From positions 1-64,000 of the forward strand of contig UQDS01000004.1 of assembly GCA_900539865.1 (NCBI GenBank): DNA of 64,000 nucleotides. The letters run 5' to 3'. Below the pieces are notes generated by a model that was not told where the DNA came from, did not search any database, and worked only from the letters and a program-made list of their open reading frames with translations. This DNA comes from an uncultured Mollicutes bacterium. GTDB lineage: Bacteria > Bacillota_I > Bacilli_A > RFN20 > CAG-288. Numbering within the stretch: position 1 is the stretch's first letter; each line of letters opens with the position of its first letter. The position numbers and the translations under genes were made by a program. Positions 13,966-23,462 of the stretch are shown piece after piece.

Positions 13966-15537
13966 ATGGAATTCTTAAAAAAACGTGTATTTACTGGTCA
14001 AGACTGTCCGAAGCTGACCTCTTCTCTTTATGTGATTTGCGGCCTCTTTAAAGATGCTCTCTTTCAGTTCAACTCTTTATTTACGCTTCTTTATGTGCAA
14101 TTAGCTTCACCGATTTCGAAAAACCCTTCTTTTACTACCATGTTCTTTATCATCACAATGTGTTTGATTGGAAGCAAAATCTTAGCGGGCTTTTTCTGGT
14201 CTGTCGCTTCGCACTTTCAAGAGAACGGAAAGTTTCGTTACGGTGCTCACCGCACTACTACCTTTATCGGCGCTTTGCTTTCCACGGTCTTTTCTATTTT
14301 GACTTTCTTTGTTGCCCCTTTGTTCGGTGATGGGTGGTCCTATGTCATTGCTTTCTTAGTGTTTTATACCGCTTCCGAATGCATCTTCTCAATCAATGAC
14401 ACAGGATATTGTTCCTATGCCAATCAGATTTCCTTAAACGAAAAGACCAGAGGTAGAATTGTCGGTCTTGCCAATGCGATGGGAAGCCTAGGGAGTTTCT
14501 CTGTCGCTGCCTTGGCTCCTGCGATTTCTGCAGGTAATGCCAAACAAAACATGTCGATCATCTTGATTGTGATCACAACGTTCTACTTCATCACGCAAAC
14601 TTTATATTGTATTTTCATGATGGAAAGAGCGACGCCGGAACATATTCGTATGGAGAAAAAAGAGAAGACAAAACTCAGTGAACCCTTGCGCATTCTTTTT
14701 TCGGACACGCAAGTCTTCTTGGCTGTTTTAGCTTTCTTCTTCCTTTTTATCTCTCAATTCACGCTGATTGGAAATTTATCCAGCTATCTTTATTATGAAT
14801 TTGGTTATGGAGGCTTTGGAGCAAGTGGAAAGAACGGGGGCTTCTTCTCTGGTGGCGTTGTTTCTTTCTTCTTTTCTGTCTGTTATGGTATTGGCTGTAC
14901 AATTTCTAATATTGTCTATGCGAGAGTTGTCGCTAAGTTTGGAAAAAAGAAGACTTTGATTGCTAGCGGTATTGTGATGATATTAAGTTATGTTTTTCTT
15001 TATACGCTCGGCTTAAGAAGAGGATATGAAATCTTCTTATTCCTCGATGTTTTGATTCACTCTTTCTTCCAAGGCTTTATTTTCTTAGCATTGACAATGA
15101 ATGTTTACAGCAGTGCAGAGTGGTATGAATTAAAGACAGGAAAACAAAGAGCAGCAAGCATCAACGCCGCAAAAGCGTTGGCGGTCAAAGTCGCCAACGG
15201 TGCTCAGACAGGCTTGTTTTATCTCTTTTTAGCAATTTCTCCTAACTTGTTGAATCTCAATGCGAAAGTGGCTGAATTTGAGTCGCTGAACAACCGAGGG
15301 CAGCTTGCCGGAAACATCATCGATGAGGTCAATAATTATATCGGTGGAATTCCTAATTTAGAGTCATCGCTTAGCATCTATCGTATTTCAATCACTTTTG
15401 TGCCGATGCTCTTTATCTTACTTGCGGTTATTATCACAGTTCTCTTTGTCAAAGTAAACGATGAGAAAACATACGCTTCTTACGTTCAACAAATACAAGA
15501 GAAGAGAAAAGAACCTGAGCGAGAAGAAATAGAATAG
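13966..15537 (+). CDS. MFS transporter (GPH/sugar-symporter-like)
   Basis: 523 residues with about 12 predicted membrane segments, a cytoplasmic loop near the middle and a charged C-terminal tail (KRKEPEREEIE). The layout and segments such as GSKILAGFFWSVASHF and GRIVGLANAMGSLGSFSVAA suggest a major facilitator, possibly of the glycoside-pentoside-hexuronide type. The substrate cannot be told. The ribosome site before the ATG is weak. It stands 11 bases before polC and may be co-transcribed with it, although the functions look unrelated. Confidence 0.8.
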   Translation: MEFLKKRVFTGQDCPKLTSSLYVICGLFKDALFQFNSLFTLLYVQLASPISKNPSFTTMFFIITMCLIGSKILAGFFWSVASHFQENGKFRYGAHRTTTFIGALLSTVFSILTFFVAPLFGDGWSYVIAFLVFYTASECIFSINDTGYCSYANQISLNEKTRGRIVGLANAMGSLGSFSVAALAPAISAGNAKQNMSIILIVITTFYFITQTLYCIFMMERATPEHIRMEKKEKTKLSEPLRILFSDTQVFLAVLAFFFLFISQFTLIGNLSSYLYYEFGYGGFGASGKNGGFFSGGVVSFFFSVCYGIGCTISNIVYARVVAKFGKKKTLIASGIVMILSYVFLYTLGLRRGYEIFLFLDVLIHSFFQGFIFLALTMNVYSSAEWYELKTGKQRAASINAAKALAVKVANGAQTGLFYLFLAISPNLLNLNAKVAEFESLNNRGQLAGNIIDEVNNYIGGIPNLESSLSIYRISITFVPMLFILLAVIITVLFVKVNDEKTYASYVQQIQEKRKEPEREEIE

Positions 15538-15548
15538 GGAGGTAAATT

Positions 15549-18500
15549 ATGGATGGTCTTTTAGAAAGATTTTTAAATAAGATCGGCATTGTGGATAAGT
15601 CCTCTTATCAAGAAGCGAGCTTTGTCCAATTGCGCAACGATAAAGAGAACAATCGTATTGAAGCGACCATTCTCTTTCCTACCTACGTCTCAGTAAAGAC
15701 GTATCAGACCTTATTTGATACAATCAATGACTTTACAACAAAAGGTGGTTTTGGCATTCGCCTTCACTTCCAATACAAGGAAGAGAAAAAAGGCATTCGC
15801 ATCTTTTTGGATGACTTTAAAGAAGTCTTTAATTGCACGATGTTAGACGAAGCAAAATACATCGACGAAGAACATAAGGTGATCTTTTATTACAAAACCG
15901 CAGCAGGAGCGACTGAAATTGACGATGAGACAAGAAAACTTAAAAATTTCTTAGATTCCATCTCCTCTTCCTATCGCATCCTCACGCAAGAAAAGGTCTT
16001 GATTTCTGCAGATGACTTCCTTTATGAAAATGATGAAAAATATCGAAGAGAAGCAGAGCGATATTCACAAAAGATGAGCCAACAAAAGCAAATTATGACC
16101 AATTACCAGCCTTGTCGTTTGAAGGATATCGAGAATTATCGCATGGTCTTAGTCGAAGGCACAATCTTTAAAATAAACGAAGATCGAAAGACTAGAAAAG
16201 GAACAATTATCCGTAGCTTTGAGTATACAGACGGAAGTGATTCTGTTATGTCAACTTTCTTCGAAAGCAAGAGAATGCCTTTAGAAGAAATCAATAAATA
16301 CAAGGTTGGTACTAAAATTCGAGTTCTTGGTAAACCATTCAATGACGAGTATGCTCACAATGAGCTATGCATCAAGATCGATGAGATTCAAATCATTCCT
16401 AACGACCCTCTGAGAGAAGATACTTATCCGCGCAAACGCGTCGAATTACACTTGCATACGAAGATGTCTGCTTTCGATGGTATGGCTTCTATTTCTGATT
16501 ATGCTAAAGCGGCAGCGCGCTTTGGACATAAAGCGTTAGCAATTACTGATCACGGCGTTTGTCAGGCGTTTCCTGACGCACAAGACGCTGCGAAGAAAAA
16601 CGGGTTGAAGATGCTTTACGGCACGGAGTTTTATGTGGTTGATGATCGTAAAGAAAACGCTCATTTCATCTATAATCCCTGCGATAAGAAATTAGGAAAA
16701 TCAGATTTTATCATTTTCGATACAGAAACTACCGGTCTCTCTTGCCGTTATGACCGCTTGATTGAATTTGGTGCAGTAAAGATGAATATGGCCGGTCAAA
16801 TTGTCGACGAAATAGACTTTTTCATCAATCCTGACCGCAAGATTTCAGGCTTTGCTGTCAATGTTTCTCATATCACACAAGATATGGTTGATCATGGAAA
16901 ACCAATCAAAGAGGCGTTGAAAATCATCAAGGAATTCTTTGGGGACCACATCTTAGTCGCCCATAATGCATCCTTTGACTACGATTTCTTAAACGAAGCT
17001 TTTAAGAACAATGGCATGGAGACAATTCAAAATCCTGTCATTGATACGTTGCAACTTTCTCGTTATCTCTATCCAGAGATGAGAAGTCATCGTGAAGAAG
17101 CGCTAGCGAATCGCTTTGGTGTTGCCTTTGATAAAGAAGGAGCCCACCGTGCAAATTATGACGCGGAGCATTTAGGACATATCTTTGAAGCTCTTTTATC
17201 GGAATTGATTCAAAAGAATCCAGATATCACGCATCGCGATTTGGGTGAGCTTGAGATTACAAACCGCATGCTTTTATCTATCCACCCCTTCCATCTCACC
17301 GCTTATGCAAAAAATCCAGAGGGTTTAAAAGATCTTTATCGCATCATCTCGGAAAGTAACACAAAATACATCTCTCCCAGTGGTAATCCTATTGTTCCTC
17401 TTTCTTATTTGCAAGCGCATCGTCAGAACTTAATTTTAGGTTCTGCTTGTTTCAATGGTGAAGTCTTTGAAGCGGCAATCACCAAAGGGAAAGAGCTTTT
17501 ACAGAAAAAGATTGAGTTTTATGACTTTATCGAAGTACAACCTCCTGCAAACTACATCTATCTCGTTCACACCGGACAGCTTTCTTCCAAGGAAGAAGTA
17601 GAAGCGGTCATCAAAGATTTGATTGAAACAGCAAAAGCCTCCGGAAAGATGGTTTGTGCTACAGGAGATTGTCACTATCTTGATCCAGAAGATAAAATTT
17701 ATCGCGATGTCATTATTTCGGCTAAAGGATTAAAAGGAACACTACACCCTCTTAATCTTGCTCCGAGAGAAACTGCCAAAGAGGAAATCCGCAAAAAGTG
17801 GTATAAAAATCCTCTTCCTAATCCAGACCAGCACTTTAGAACGACAGATGAGATGATGGAGTGTTTTTCCTTCTTAAAAGATAAAAATTTAGAAGAAGAA
17901 ATCATCATCGATAACCCCAATAAGATTGCAGACATGATTGAGGATGATATTCATCCGACCAAAGATAAACTGTATCCGCCTTCTATCCCTGGAGCGGATC
18001 AACTTTTGACGGATCTCGCTTATGAAACCGCAAAAGAACTTTATGGAGATCCCCTTCCAGAAGTGATCCAACAGCGATTGAAGACTGAGTTAGATGGTAT
18101 CATCAGCAACGGATTTTCAGTCATTTATTGGTTGTCTTCCGAAATTGTCCGCTGGAGTAACTCTGAAGGCTATCTCATCGGCTCTCGTGGTTCTGTCGGT
18201 TCCTCATTTGTAGCAACTATGACTGGTATTACCGAGGTCAATCCGCTTCCGCCACATTATCGTTGTCCCAAGTGTAAACATTTAGAGTGGGCCGATGTAT
18301 TACAATACGAATCGGGCTTTGATTTACCAGCGAAGAAGTGCCCTGTTTGCGGTCAAGAAATGATCAGTGATGGACAAAACATTCCTTTTGCAACTTTCTT
18401 AGGATTCCACGCGGAAAAAGTTCCTGATATCGATTTAAACTTCCCTTCTGACTTCCAATCGATCGCTCATGAACACATGAAAGTAATTTTAAATAAAACG

Positions 18501-19919
18501 GGCAACACTTGCTATAAAGCAGGTACGATTCAAACTGCACAAGAAAACCAAGCTCGCGGTTATGCCCTTGGCTATTTTGAGTCTTTAGGAAAAGACACTT
18601 CTACAATCCGCAATGCAGAAATCGACCGCTTAGCAAGCGGCTGTGTCGATGTAAAACGTTCGACAGGTCAGCACCCTGGAGGTGTCATTGTCATTCCCAA
18701 AGGTATGGAAGCATATGACTTTACACCAGTTCAATATCCCGCGGATGATACGAATTCTACTTGGATGACAACTCATTACGACTTCCACAAGATTCATGAT
18801 AACGTTTTAAAATTTGATATGCTTGGTCACGTCGATCCACAAGCGGTTAAAATGCAATGTGACTTGTGCGGATTCAGCTTTATGGATATGAAGGAAAAAA
18901 TACCTATTTCTGATCCGGAAGCACATTCTTTGTTCTGGTCTGTGGAAGCACTCCATTTAAAAGAGAATAAACTTCAACAGGAAAATGGCGCGTTAGGTCT
19001 TCCTGAATTCGGCACTGAAAACGGAAGGCGTGTCTTAATAGAAACACAACCTCGCTCTTTTGCAGATTTAGTCCGTATCTCCGGTTTATCTCACGGCACC
19101 AATGTCTTTGCTGGAAACGCGGAAGATTTAATCCGTGATCAAGGATTTAAATTGAAAGACGTCATCGCTTGCCGTGATGATATTATGACTGTTTTACACG
19201 ATCGTTACGGCGTGGATTATTCGGATGCATTCGCCATCATGGAATTCACGAGAAAAGGTATGTTTGGTAAACCTGGAAAAGAAGATAAAAAGGAACTGTA
19301 TATCAAGATTATGAAAGAACATAATGTTCCCGATTGGTATATTGAATCCTGTCGTAAGATCGCCTACATGTTCCCGAAGGGACACGCTGTCGCATATGTT
19401 ACAAACTGTATCCGCTGCGCTTGGTTTAAGGTTCATGAGCCTCTTGCTTATTACGCTACCTATTTCACGCTTCGTTGCGATGGCTTTGACATTCAAACGA
19501 TGATGAAAGGTCTGGATGCTTCTTACAAGAAGAGAAATGATATTTTAGCTCGTGTTGCAAACCGCGAACCGGTTTCTAATCCGGAACTTGCCACAATCAA
19601 CGCTTTGGAGTCGACTGTGGAGATGTATGATAGAGGCTATTCTTTTGCGCCTTTGTCTGTCATGACAAGTCAAGCGACCCGCTTTACAATCAACAAAAAG
19701 ACAAATCAAGTCATCCCAGCTTTGACTTCCATCAACGGATTAGGAGCTTCTGTCGCCGAATCCATTGTCAAGGCAAGAGAAGAACAGCCCTTTACTTCTG
19801 TAGAGGATTTGATGCAGAGAGGACATGTCGGAGTATCGATGATAGAAAAGCTTCGGGAAGTGAACGCTTTGGATGGACTTCCGGAATCCGATCAGCTTTC
19901 TCTCTTTGATATGTTTTAA
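15549..19919 (+). CDS. polC: DNA polymerase III alpha subunit, PolC type
   Basis: 1456 residues, the length of Gram-positive PolC replicases. Order: N-terminal and OB domains; PHP domain starting about 296 (VELHLHTKMSAFDG, ITDHG); inserted DEDDh proofreading exonuclease from about 388 (IIFDTETTGLS, VAHNASFDYDFL); the PolC zinc-binding pair CPKC/CPVC at about 905-935; catalytic palm with DIDLNFPSDFQ about 960; helix-hairpin and fingers to the C-terminal QLSLFDMF, the kind of hydrophobic tail that binds the beta clamp. GGGAGG lies 8 bases before the ATG. It synthesises DNA at the fork together with the clamp and loader. Confidence 0.98.
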   Translation: MDGLLERFLNKIGIVDKSSYQEASFVQLRNDKENNRIEATILFPTYVSVKTYQTLFDTINDFTTKGGFGIRLHFQYKEEKKGIRIFLDDFKEVFNCTMLDEAKYIDEEHKVIFYYKTAAGATEIDDETRKLKNFLDSISSSYRILTQEKVLISADDFLYENDEKYRREAERYSQKMSQQKQIMTNYQPCRLKDIENYRMVLVEGTIFKINEDRKTRKGTIIRSFEYTDGSDSVMSTFFESKRMPLEEINKYKVGTKIRVLGKPFNDEYAHNELCIKIDEIQIIPNDPLREDTYPRKRVELHLHTKMSAFDGMASISDYAKAAARFGHKALAITDHGVCQAFPDAQDAAKKNGLKMLYGTEFYVVDDRKENAHFIYNPCDKKLGKSDFIIFDTETTGLSCRYDRLIEFGAVKMNMAGQIVDEIDFFINPDRKISGFAVNVSHITQDMVDHGKPIKEALKIIKEFFGDHILVAHNASFDYDFLNEAFKNNGMETIQNPVIDTLQLSRYLYPEMRSHREEALANRFGVAFDKEGAHRANYDAEHLGHIFEALLSELIQKNPDITHRDLGELEITNRMLLSIHPFHLTAYAKNPEGLKDLYRIISESNTKYISPSGNPIVPLSYLQAHRQNLILGSACFNGEVFEAAITKGKELLQKKIEFYDFIEVQPPANYIYLVHTGQLSSKEEVEAVIKDLIETAKASGKMVCATGDCHYLDPEDKIYRDVIISAKGLKGTLHPLNLAPRETAKEEIRKKWYKNPLPNPDQHFRTTDEMMECFSFLKDKNLEEEIIIDNPNKIADMIEDDIHPTKDKLYPPSIPGADQLLTDLAYETAKELYGDPLPEVIQQRLKTELDGIISNGFSVIYWLSSEIVRWSNSEGYLIGSRGSVGSSFVATMTGITEVNPLPPHYRCPKCKHLEWADVLQYESGFDLPAKKCPVCGQEMISDGQNIPFATFLGFHAEKVPDIDLNFPSDFQSIAHEHMKVILNKTGNTCYKAGTIQTAQENQARGYALGYFESLGKDTSTIRNAEIDRLASGCVDVKRSTGQHPGGVIVIPKGMEAYDFTPVQYPADDTNSTWMTTHYDFHKIHDNVLKFDMLGHVDPQAVKMQCDLCGFSFMDMKEKIPISDPEAHSLFWSVEALHLKENKLQQENGALGLPEFGTENGRRVLIETQPRSFADLVRISGLSHGTNVFAGNAEDLIRDQGFKLKDVIACRDDIMTVLHDRYGVDYSDAFAIMEFTRKGMFGKPGKEDKKELYIKIMKEHNVPDWYIESCRKIAYMFPKGHAVAYVTNCIRCAWFKVHEPLAYYATYFTLRCDGFDIQTMMKGLDASYKKRNDILARVANREPVSNPELATINALESTVEMYDRGYSFAPLSVMTSQATRFTINKKTNQVIPALTSINGLGASVAESIVKAREEQPFTSVEDLMQRGHVGVSMIEKLREVNALDGLPESDQLSLFDMF

Positions 19920-19923
19920 CAAT

Positions 19924-19959
19924 AAAAAGCCTAAGAAATGTTTGTTTCTTAGGCTTTTT
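19924..19959. terminator. Terminator of polC
   Basis: Perfect 15-bp stem aaaaagcctaagaaa / tttcttaggcttttt, 6-base loop, with T-runs in both directions; begins 4 bases after polC. Confidence 0.9.
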
Positions 19960-19961
19960 CA

Positions 19962-19991
19962 ATAGAAAAAGCTGAACTTAAGTTCAGCTTT
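19962..19991 (-). terminator. Terminator of hypB
   Basis: Perfect inverted repeat AAGCTGAACTT/AAGTTCAGCTT followed on the minus strand by TTTCTATT; ends 11 bases from the hypB stop codon. Confidence 0.8.
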
Positions 19992-20001
19992 ATCAGGGGT
20001 G

Positions 20002-20673
20002 TTATTTTTTCCAGGCTTCGATTTCCTCTTTGGTCCAACGAGCCAATTCATCGATGCCTTCTAATGTTTTTCCAGAAACTTTGATGATCTTACAATCAGG
20101 GTTTCTCATACGAATGTTCGTCTCTACTTTTTCAAAGTCAAAGTCGAAATATTCGATGATATCAATTTTGGAAATGATGACTAAATCCGCCTTGCTAAAC
20201 ATCAATGGGTATTTGATAGGCTTGTCGTCACCTTCTGGAACAGAGAGGATGACAACATTCTTTTGAGCGCCGGTATCAAATTCAGCGGGGCAGACGAGGT
20301 TTCCGACATTTTCTAAGTAAACAAGATCAAGATCTTTGATATCGATAGCTTCCAAGGCTGCTCTTGTCATGCCGCTGTCAAGATGACACATACCATCTGT
20401 ATGGCATTGAATTGCTCTGGCTCCGGTGTTATCAATGATGCGTTCAGCATCGCAATCACCATCGATATCCGCTTCCATAACACCGATGTGATAGGTGTCT
20501 TTCAAGGCGTTGATCCATGCGGTTAAGGTCGTTGTTTTACCAGCGCCCGGACTAGACATGACATTGATTAAGAAAAGACCTTTATCTTTTAATTCGGCTC
20601 TGAGTTCATCTGCTTTTTTGTCGTTGTTTTCAAAGACACTTTTGTGCAGAGATATGGTTCTGAATTTCTCCAT
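20002..20673 (-). CDS. hypB: Nickel-insertion GTPase HypB
   Basis: 223 residues, a SIMIBI-class GTPase that with HypA loads nickel into [NiFe]-hydrogenase or, in some bacteria, urease. P-loop SSPGAGKTT at 40-48, EADIDGD about 68-73, G-domain metal site Cys90-His91 (QCHTDGMCH) with Cys128 (NLVCPAEFD), and SKIDI as the G4 motif. The optional N-terminal CxxCGC/His-rich storage region is missing, so only the G-domain site is present. AAGGAG lies 7 bases before the ATG. It is monocistronic with no hydrogenase, urease or hypA gene in the window. A Fur-box-like palindrome overlaps its -10. Confidence 0.92.
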   Translation of the reverse strand: MEKFRTISLHKSVFENNDKKADELRAELKDKGLFLINVMSSPGAGKTTTLTAWINALKDTYHIGVMEADIDGDCDAERIIDNTGARAIQCHTDGMCHLDSGMTRAALEAIDIKDLDLVYLENVGNLVCPAEFDTGAQKNVVILSVPEGDDKPIKYPLMFSKADLVIISKIDIIEYFDFDFEKVETNIRMRNPDCKIIKVSGKTLEGIDELARWTKEEIEAWKK

Positions 20674-20688
20674 AGTAGACTCCTTCTA

Positions 20689-20707
20689 TTGATAAAAATT
20701 TTATCAA
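20689..20707. promoter_or_regulatory. 19-bp perfect palindrome in the hypB promoter, Fur-family-like operator
   Basis: TTGATAAAAATTTTATCAA (9-1-9) directly upstream of the hypB ribosome site. On the minus strand it overlaps a -10-like TAAAAT that has TTACTT 17 bases upstream. Length and TGATAA...TTATCA arms resemble Fur/Zur/Nur boxes, which would suit a metal-handling gene; the cognate regulator is unknown. Confidence 0.5.
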
Positions 20708-20795
20708 ATTTTTTGAAATAAAGTAAGGGATAACTTTTCTCAGTGATGAATTCTCATTTGTTTTACCTTTCTTTTGAGAGACGTAAAAAAAGAGG

Positions 20796-20829
20796 AAAAG
20801 AATAAATCCGTCCCGGAGGGGACGGATTT
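20796..20829 (-). terminator. Terminator after the 402-residue membrane-anchored protein gene
   Basis: Minus strand AAATCCGTCCC / GGGACGGATTT stem with a short loop, followed by ATTCTTTTCC; 3 bases beyond the stop codon. Confidence 0.8.
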
Positions 20830-20831
20830 GT

Positions 20832-22040
20832 TTATTTCTTTAAAAGAATTGAACAGATATTTTCTATTTCGTCGTGCACTAAGAAACTTTCTTTGCCGAT
20901 ATGTCTGTTTTCTTCATAGACAGGAATGCTATTGCCGACAATTCCTAAATAGCCCTGACCACCTTTATCCAAATATCCTGTTGTTTCACGGATTTCGGGA
21001 AGTTTATCATAACCTTGTAACTCACCCTCTTGGAAGACCTCAGTCTCGATATTGTCTTGACGGAACGTTGTATAAAAAGATGTGATTCCTTTTTCCAGTG
21101 TGTCCCCGGTGACAGCAAAGGAGTAAGTGGCTTTGGTGTTGACAGCTTCTTCTAAGGTGGAGCATACTTTGACTTTGAAGTGATGATTGTTTGTCAAGTT
21201 CTCTGCCATGGTGTTGAGCTTAGTGATAGATTCTTGCGAGGTTTCTTTCAGCACTTCGCCTTCATATTGCTTGTAATAGAGGACGAAATCATAGACGTCG
21301 CTAGGAAGAGCATCCCCGCAGTCTTTGACTTTGATGATGGTATATGGAGAAGCGGAGTTGTTTTGTAAAGTGATTCTTCTTCGCTCTCCCACGTTGTTTG
21401 GAAGAGAGTAGAAAGTCTCATAGACAGGGCTAGTGCTTGCAAAAGAGAAAAAGTGATAATCGCTGTCTTTGTCTAAAGAGGCATCTCCTCGGTAAGGGTA
21501 AACAAGGTAATTTCCTTCGCTTAATTTTCCCAGGTCAAGAAAATTTTTTCCTTGTTCAAAATTAGTTGAGACATCTTTTTTTGTATGATGAAGAATATCG
21601 TATAAACCAATGTCTGTATAGCCTAAATCTTTATTTAAGAAAGTGTTGTTTTCCACTGTCTTTGGTGTGATTTTGCTTTGAGAAAGGAAAAGCTTTGTAC
21701 CAATCAAGCCATAATCTTTAATCTCTTTACGCATGTCTTTACCAAATTTAGAAAGTGTTTGGTTTGTTTGGTTGTAATTCATGCCATCTAAGAGAATGAA
21801 GAAATTGATGCTGTTAGAACTCATCGTATTAAAGACGATGCGCATACAAACAGAATAGACTGCGACACCTAAAACAGCACCAGCAATTAAACCGGTGATG
21901 ATTTTACCAGCGGTGTGTTTCTTCACTTCTTCTTTCGCTTCGACGACAATGGTCTGTTGCATTTCCGGCTGAATTTCCGGACGAGGTTCGAATTCCTGCT
22001 GATCTTCGTGGTTCTCTTCTGTCTTCTGTTTTCGGAACAT
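20832..22040 (-). CDS. Membrane-anchored extracellular protein of unknown function
   Basis: 402 residues. An acidic Glu/Gln-rich cytoplasmic N-terminus (1-40), one transmembrane segment at about 45-70 (IITGLIAGAVLGVAVYSV), then about 330 residues predicted outside the cell. The outer part has no motif I recognise; it contains a FYTTFRQDNIETEVFQ segment and a terminal region reminiscent of a small sensor or protease-like fold, but nothing firm. AAGGAG precedes the ATG by 5 bases. It lies 9 bases downstream of asnS, so the two are probably co-transcribed, and it ends in a strong terminator. Confidence 0.8.
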   Translation of the reverse strand: MFRKQKTEENHEDQQEFEPRPEIQPEMQQTIVVEAKEEVKKHTAGKIITGLIAGAVLGVAVYSVCMRIVFNTMSSNSINFFILLDGMNYNQTNQTLSKFGKDMRKEIKDYGLIGTKLFLSQSKITPKTVENNTFLNKDLGYTDIGLYDILHHTKKDVSTNFEQGKNFLDLGKLSEGNYLVYPYRGDASLDKDSDYHFFSFASTSPVYETFYSLPNNVGERRRITLQNNSASPYTIIKVKDCGDALPSDVYDFVLYYKQYEGEVLKETSQESITKLNTMAENLTNNHHFKVKVCSTLEEAVNTKATYSFAVTGDTLEKGITSFYTTFRQDNIETEVFQEGELQGYDKLPEIRETTGYLDKGGQGYLGIVGNSIPVYEENRHIGKESFLVHDEIENICSILLKK

Positions 22041-22049
22041 AAGTACTCC

Positions 22050-23435
22050 TTAGAACTGCATATCTTTGTAGCAGCGAGGGTAGGGGAGCGTGTCGCGGAT
22101 ATTGTTCATACCAGTGACTAACATGACAAGGCGTTCAAAACCTAAGCCAAAGCCAGAGTGAGGAATGGTGCCGCTCTTTCTTAAATCGAGATACCATTCA
22201 TACGCAGGAATGTTCATGTTTAACTCGTTCATGCGGTTTAAGAGTTTTTCGTAGTCCACTTCTCTTTCCGATCCACCGCAGAGTTCACCGATGAAAGGAA
22301 CAAGAAGGTCAACAGCACCCACTGTCTTGCCATCGTCATTTTGTTTCATATAGAAAGCCTTGATGTCCTTTGGATAATCAGTTAAGAAAATCGGACCTTT
22401 AAAGACCTTTTCTGTGAGATAACGTTCATGTTCGCTACCTAAATCCAGTCCAAATTCGATGTTGGAAACTTCGAATTTGACACCGTTTTTGACGGCTTCT
22501 TGAAGAATTTTGATTGCTTCTTCATATTTTACACGGACAAAAGGAGTGTTGATAAAGGACTCCAAACGCGCTTTCAGTTCTTTATCGACAAACTGATAGA
22601 AGAAATTCATGTCTTGTTTGCAGTCTTCAATCGTATGCTTAACGACATATTTGAGGAAATCTTCTTCGATATCACAAAGGTCGCTTAAATGTGCCCAAGC
22701 GATTTCCGGTTCAATCATCCAGAACTCCGCAGCGTGGCGCACGGTGTTGCTCTTTTCCGCGCGGAAGGTAGGACCAAAAGTATAGACTTTACCATAAGTC
22801 AACGCAAAAGGTTCTACATGAAGCTGTCCGGAGACAGTAAGATGGACATTTTCTTTATCAAAGAATTCTTCCGGATGTTTTGGGTCGGTGTAGACATTGA
22901 AAGTCTGACCTTCGCCTTCACAGTCGTTTGCGGTAATCAAAGGAGTGTGAATCCAATAATATCCGTGGGTGTGGAAATATTCGTGAATATAATAGGCTAA
23001 AGTGCTGCGGATACGGAAAACAGCATTAAAGGTATTTGTCTTCATTCTCCACTGCGGGAAGTTTCTCAAATATTCAAATGAGGTCTTTTTCTTTTGAAGC
23101 GGGAAGCTTTCATCGACAGCACCGATGAGTTCGACATTGTCTGTATCGAGTTCAAACGGTTGCTTCATATCGGGTGTGTAACGCAAAATACCCTTTGCTT
23201 TTACAGAGCAACCTAACTTAGCGCTCTGCGCGTTAGGATCGCTGGATTTATAGACGATCTGAGCGTTGTTAAAGCAAGAGCCATCGTTGACATTGATGAA
23301 GCCGACATCGCCAAAGAAGCGGTTCGCTCTGACAAAACCACCGAGTGTAATCTCTTGGCCGTCGATGTCTTTAATTGAGCCATCTTCTGCCATTTCATAA
23401 AGCTTTTTTATCGTGTATTTTTCATCTAAATCCAT
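22050..23435 (-). CDS. asnS: Asparaginyl-tRNA synthetase
   Basis: 461 residues, class IIb synthetase charging tRNA-Asn. An OB-fold anticodon-binding domain (about 25-110) precedes the catalytic core with motif 2 (FRAEKSNTVRHAAEFWMIEPE) and motif 3 near the C-terminus (HSGFGLGFERLVMLVTG). I start at the second ATG because AAGGAG is 9 bases upstream of it; the ATG two codons earlier is only 3 bases from that site. tsaD ends 27 bases upstream. Confidence 0.97.
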   Translation of the reverse strand: MDLDEKYTIKKLYEMAEDGSIKDIDGQEITLGGFVRANRFFGDVGFINVNDGSCFNNAQIVYKSSDPNAQSAKLGCSVKAKGILRYTPDMKQPFELDTDNVELIGAVDESFPLQKKKTSFEYLRNFPQWRMKTNTFNAVFRIRSTLAYYIHEYFHTHGYYWIHTPLITANDCEGEGQTFNVYTDPKHPEEFFDKENVHLTVSGQLHVEPFALTYGKVYTFGPTFRAEKSNTVRHAAEFWMIEPEIAWAHLSDLCDIEEDFLKYVVKHTIEDCKQDMNFFYQFVDKELKARLESFINTPFVRVKYEEAIKILQEAVKNGVKFEVSNIEFGLDLGSEHERYLTEKVFKGPIFLTDYPKDIKAFYMKQNDDGKTVGAVDLLVPFIGELCGGSEREVDYEKLLNRMNELNMNIPAYEWYLDLRKSGTIPHSGFGLGFERLVMLVTGMNNIRDTLPYPRCYKDMQF

Positions 23436-23462
23436 AATCATATTCTCCTTGTGAATGTTTTT

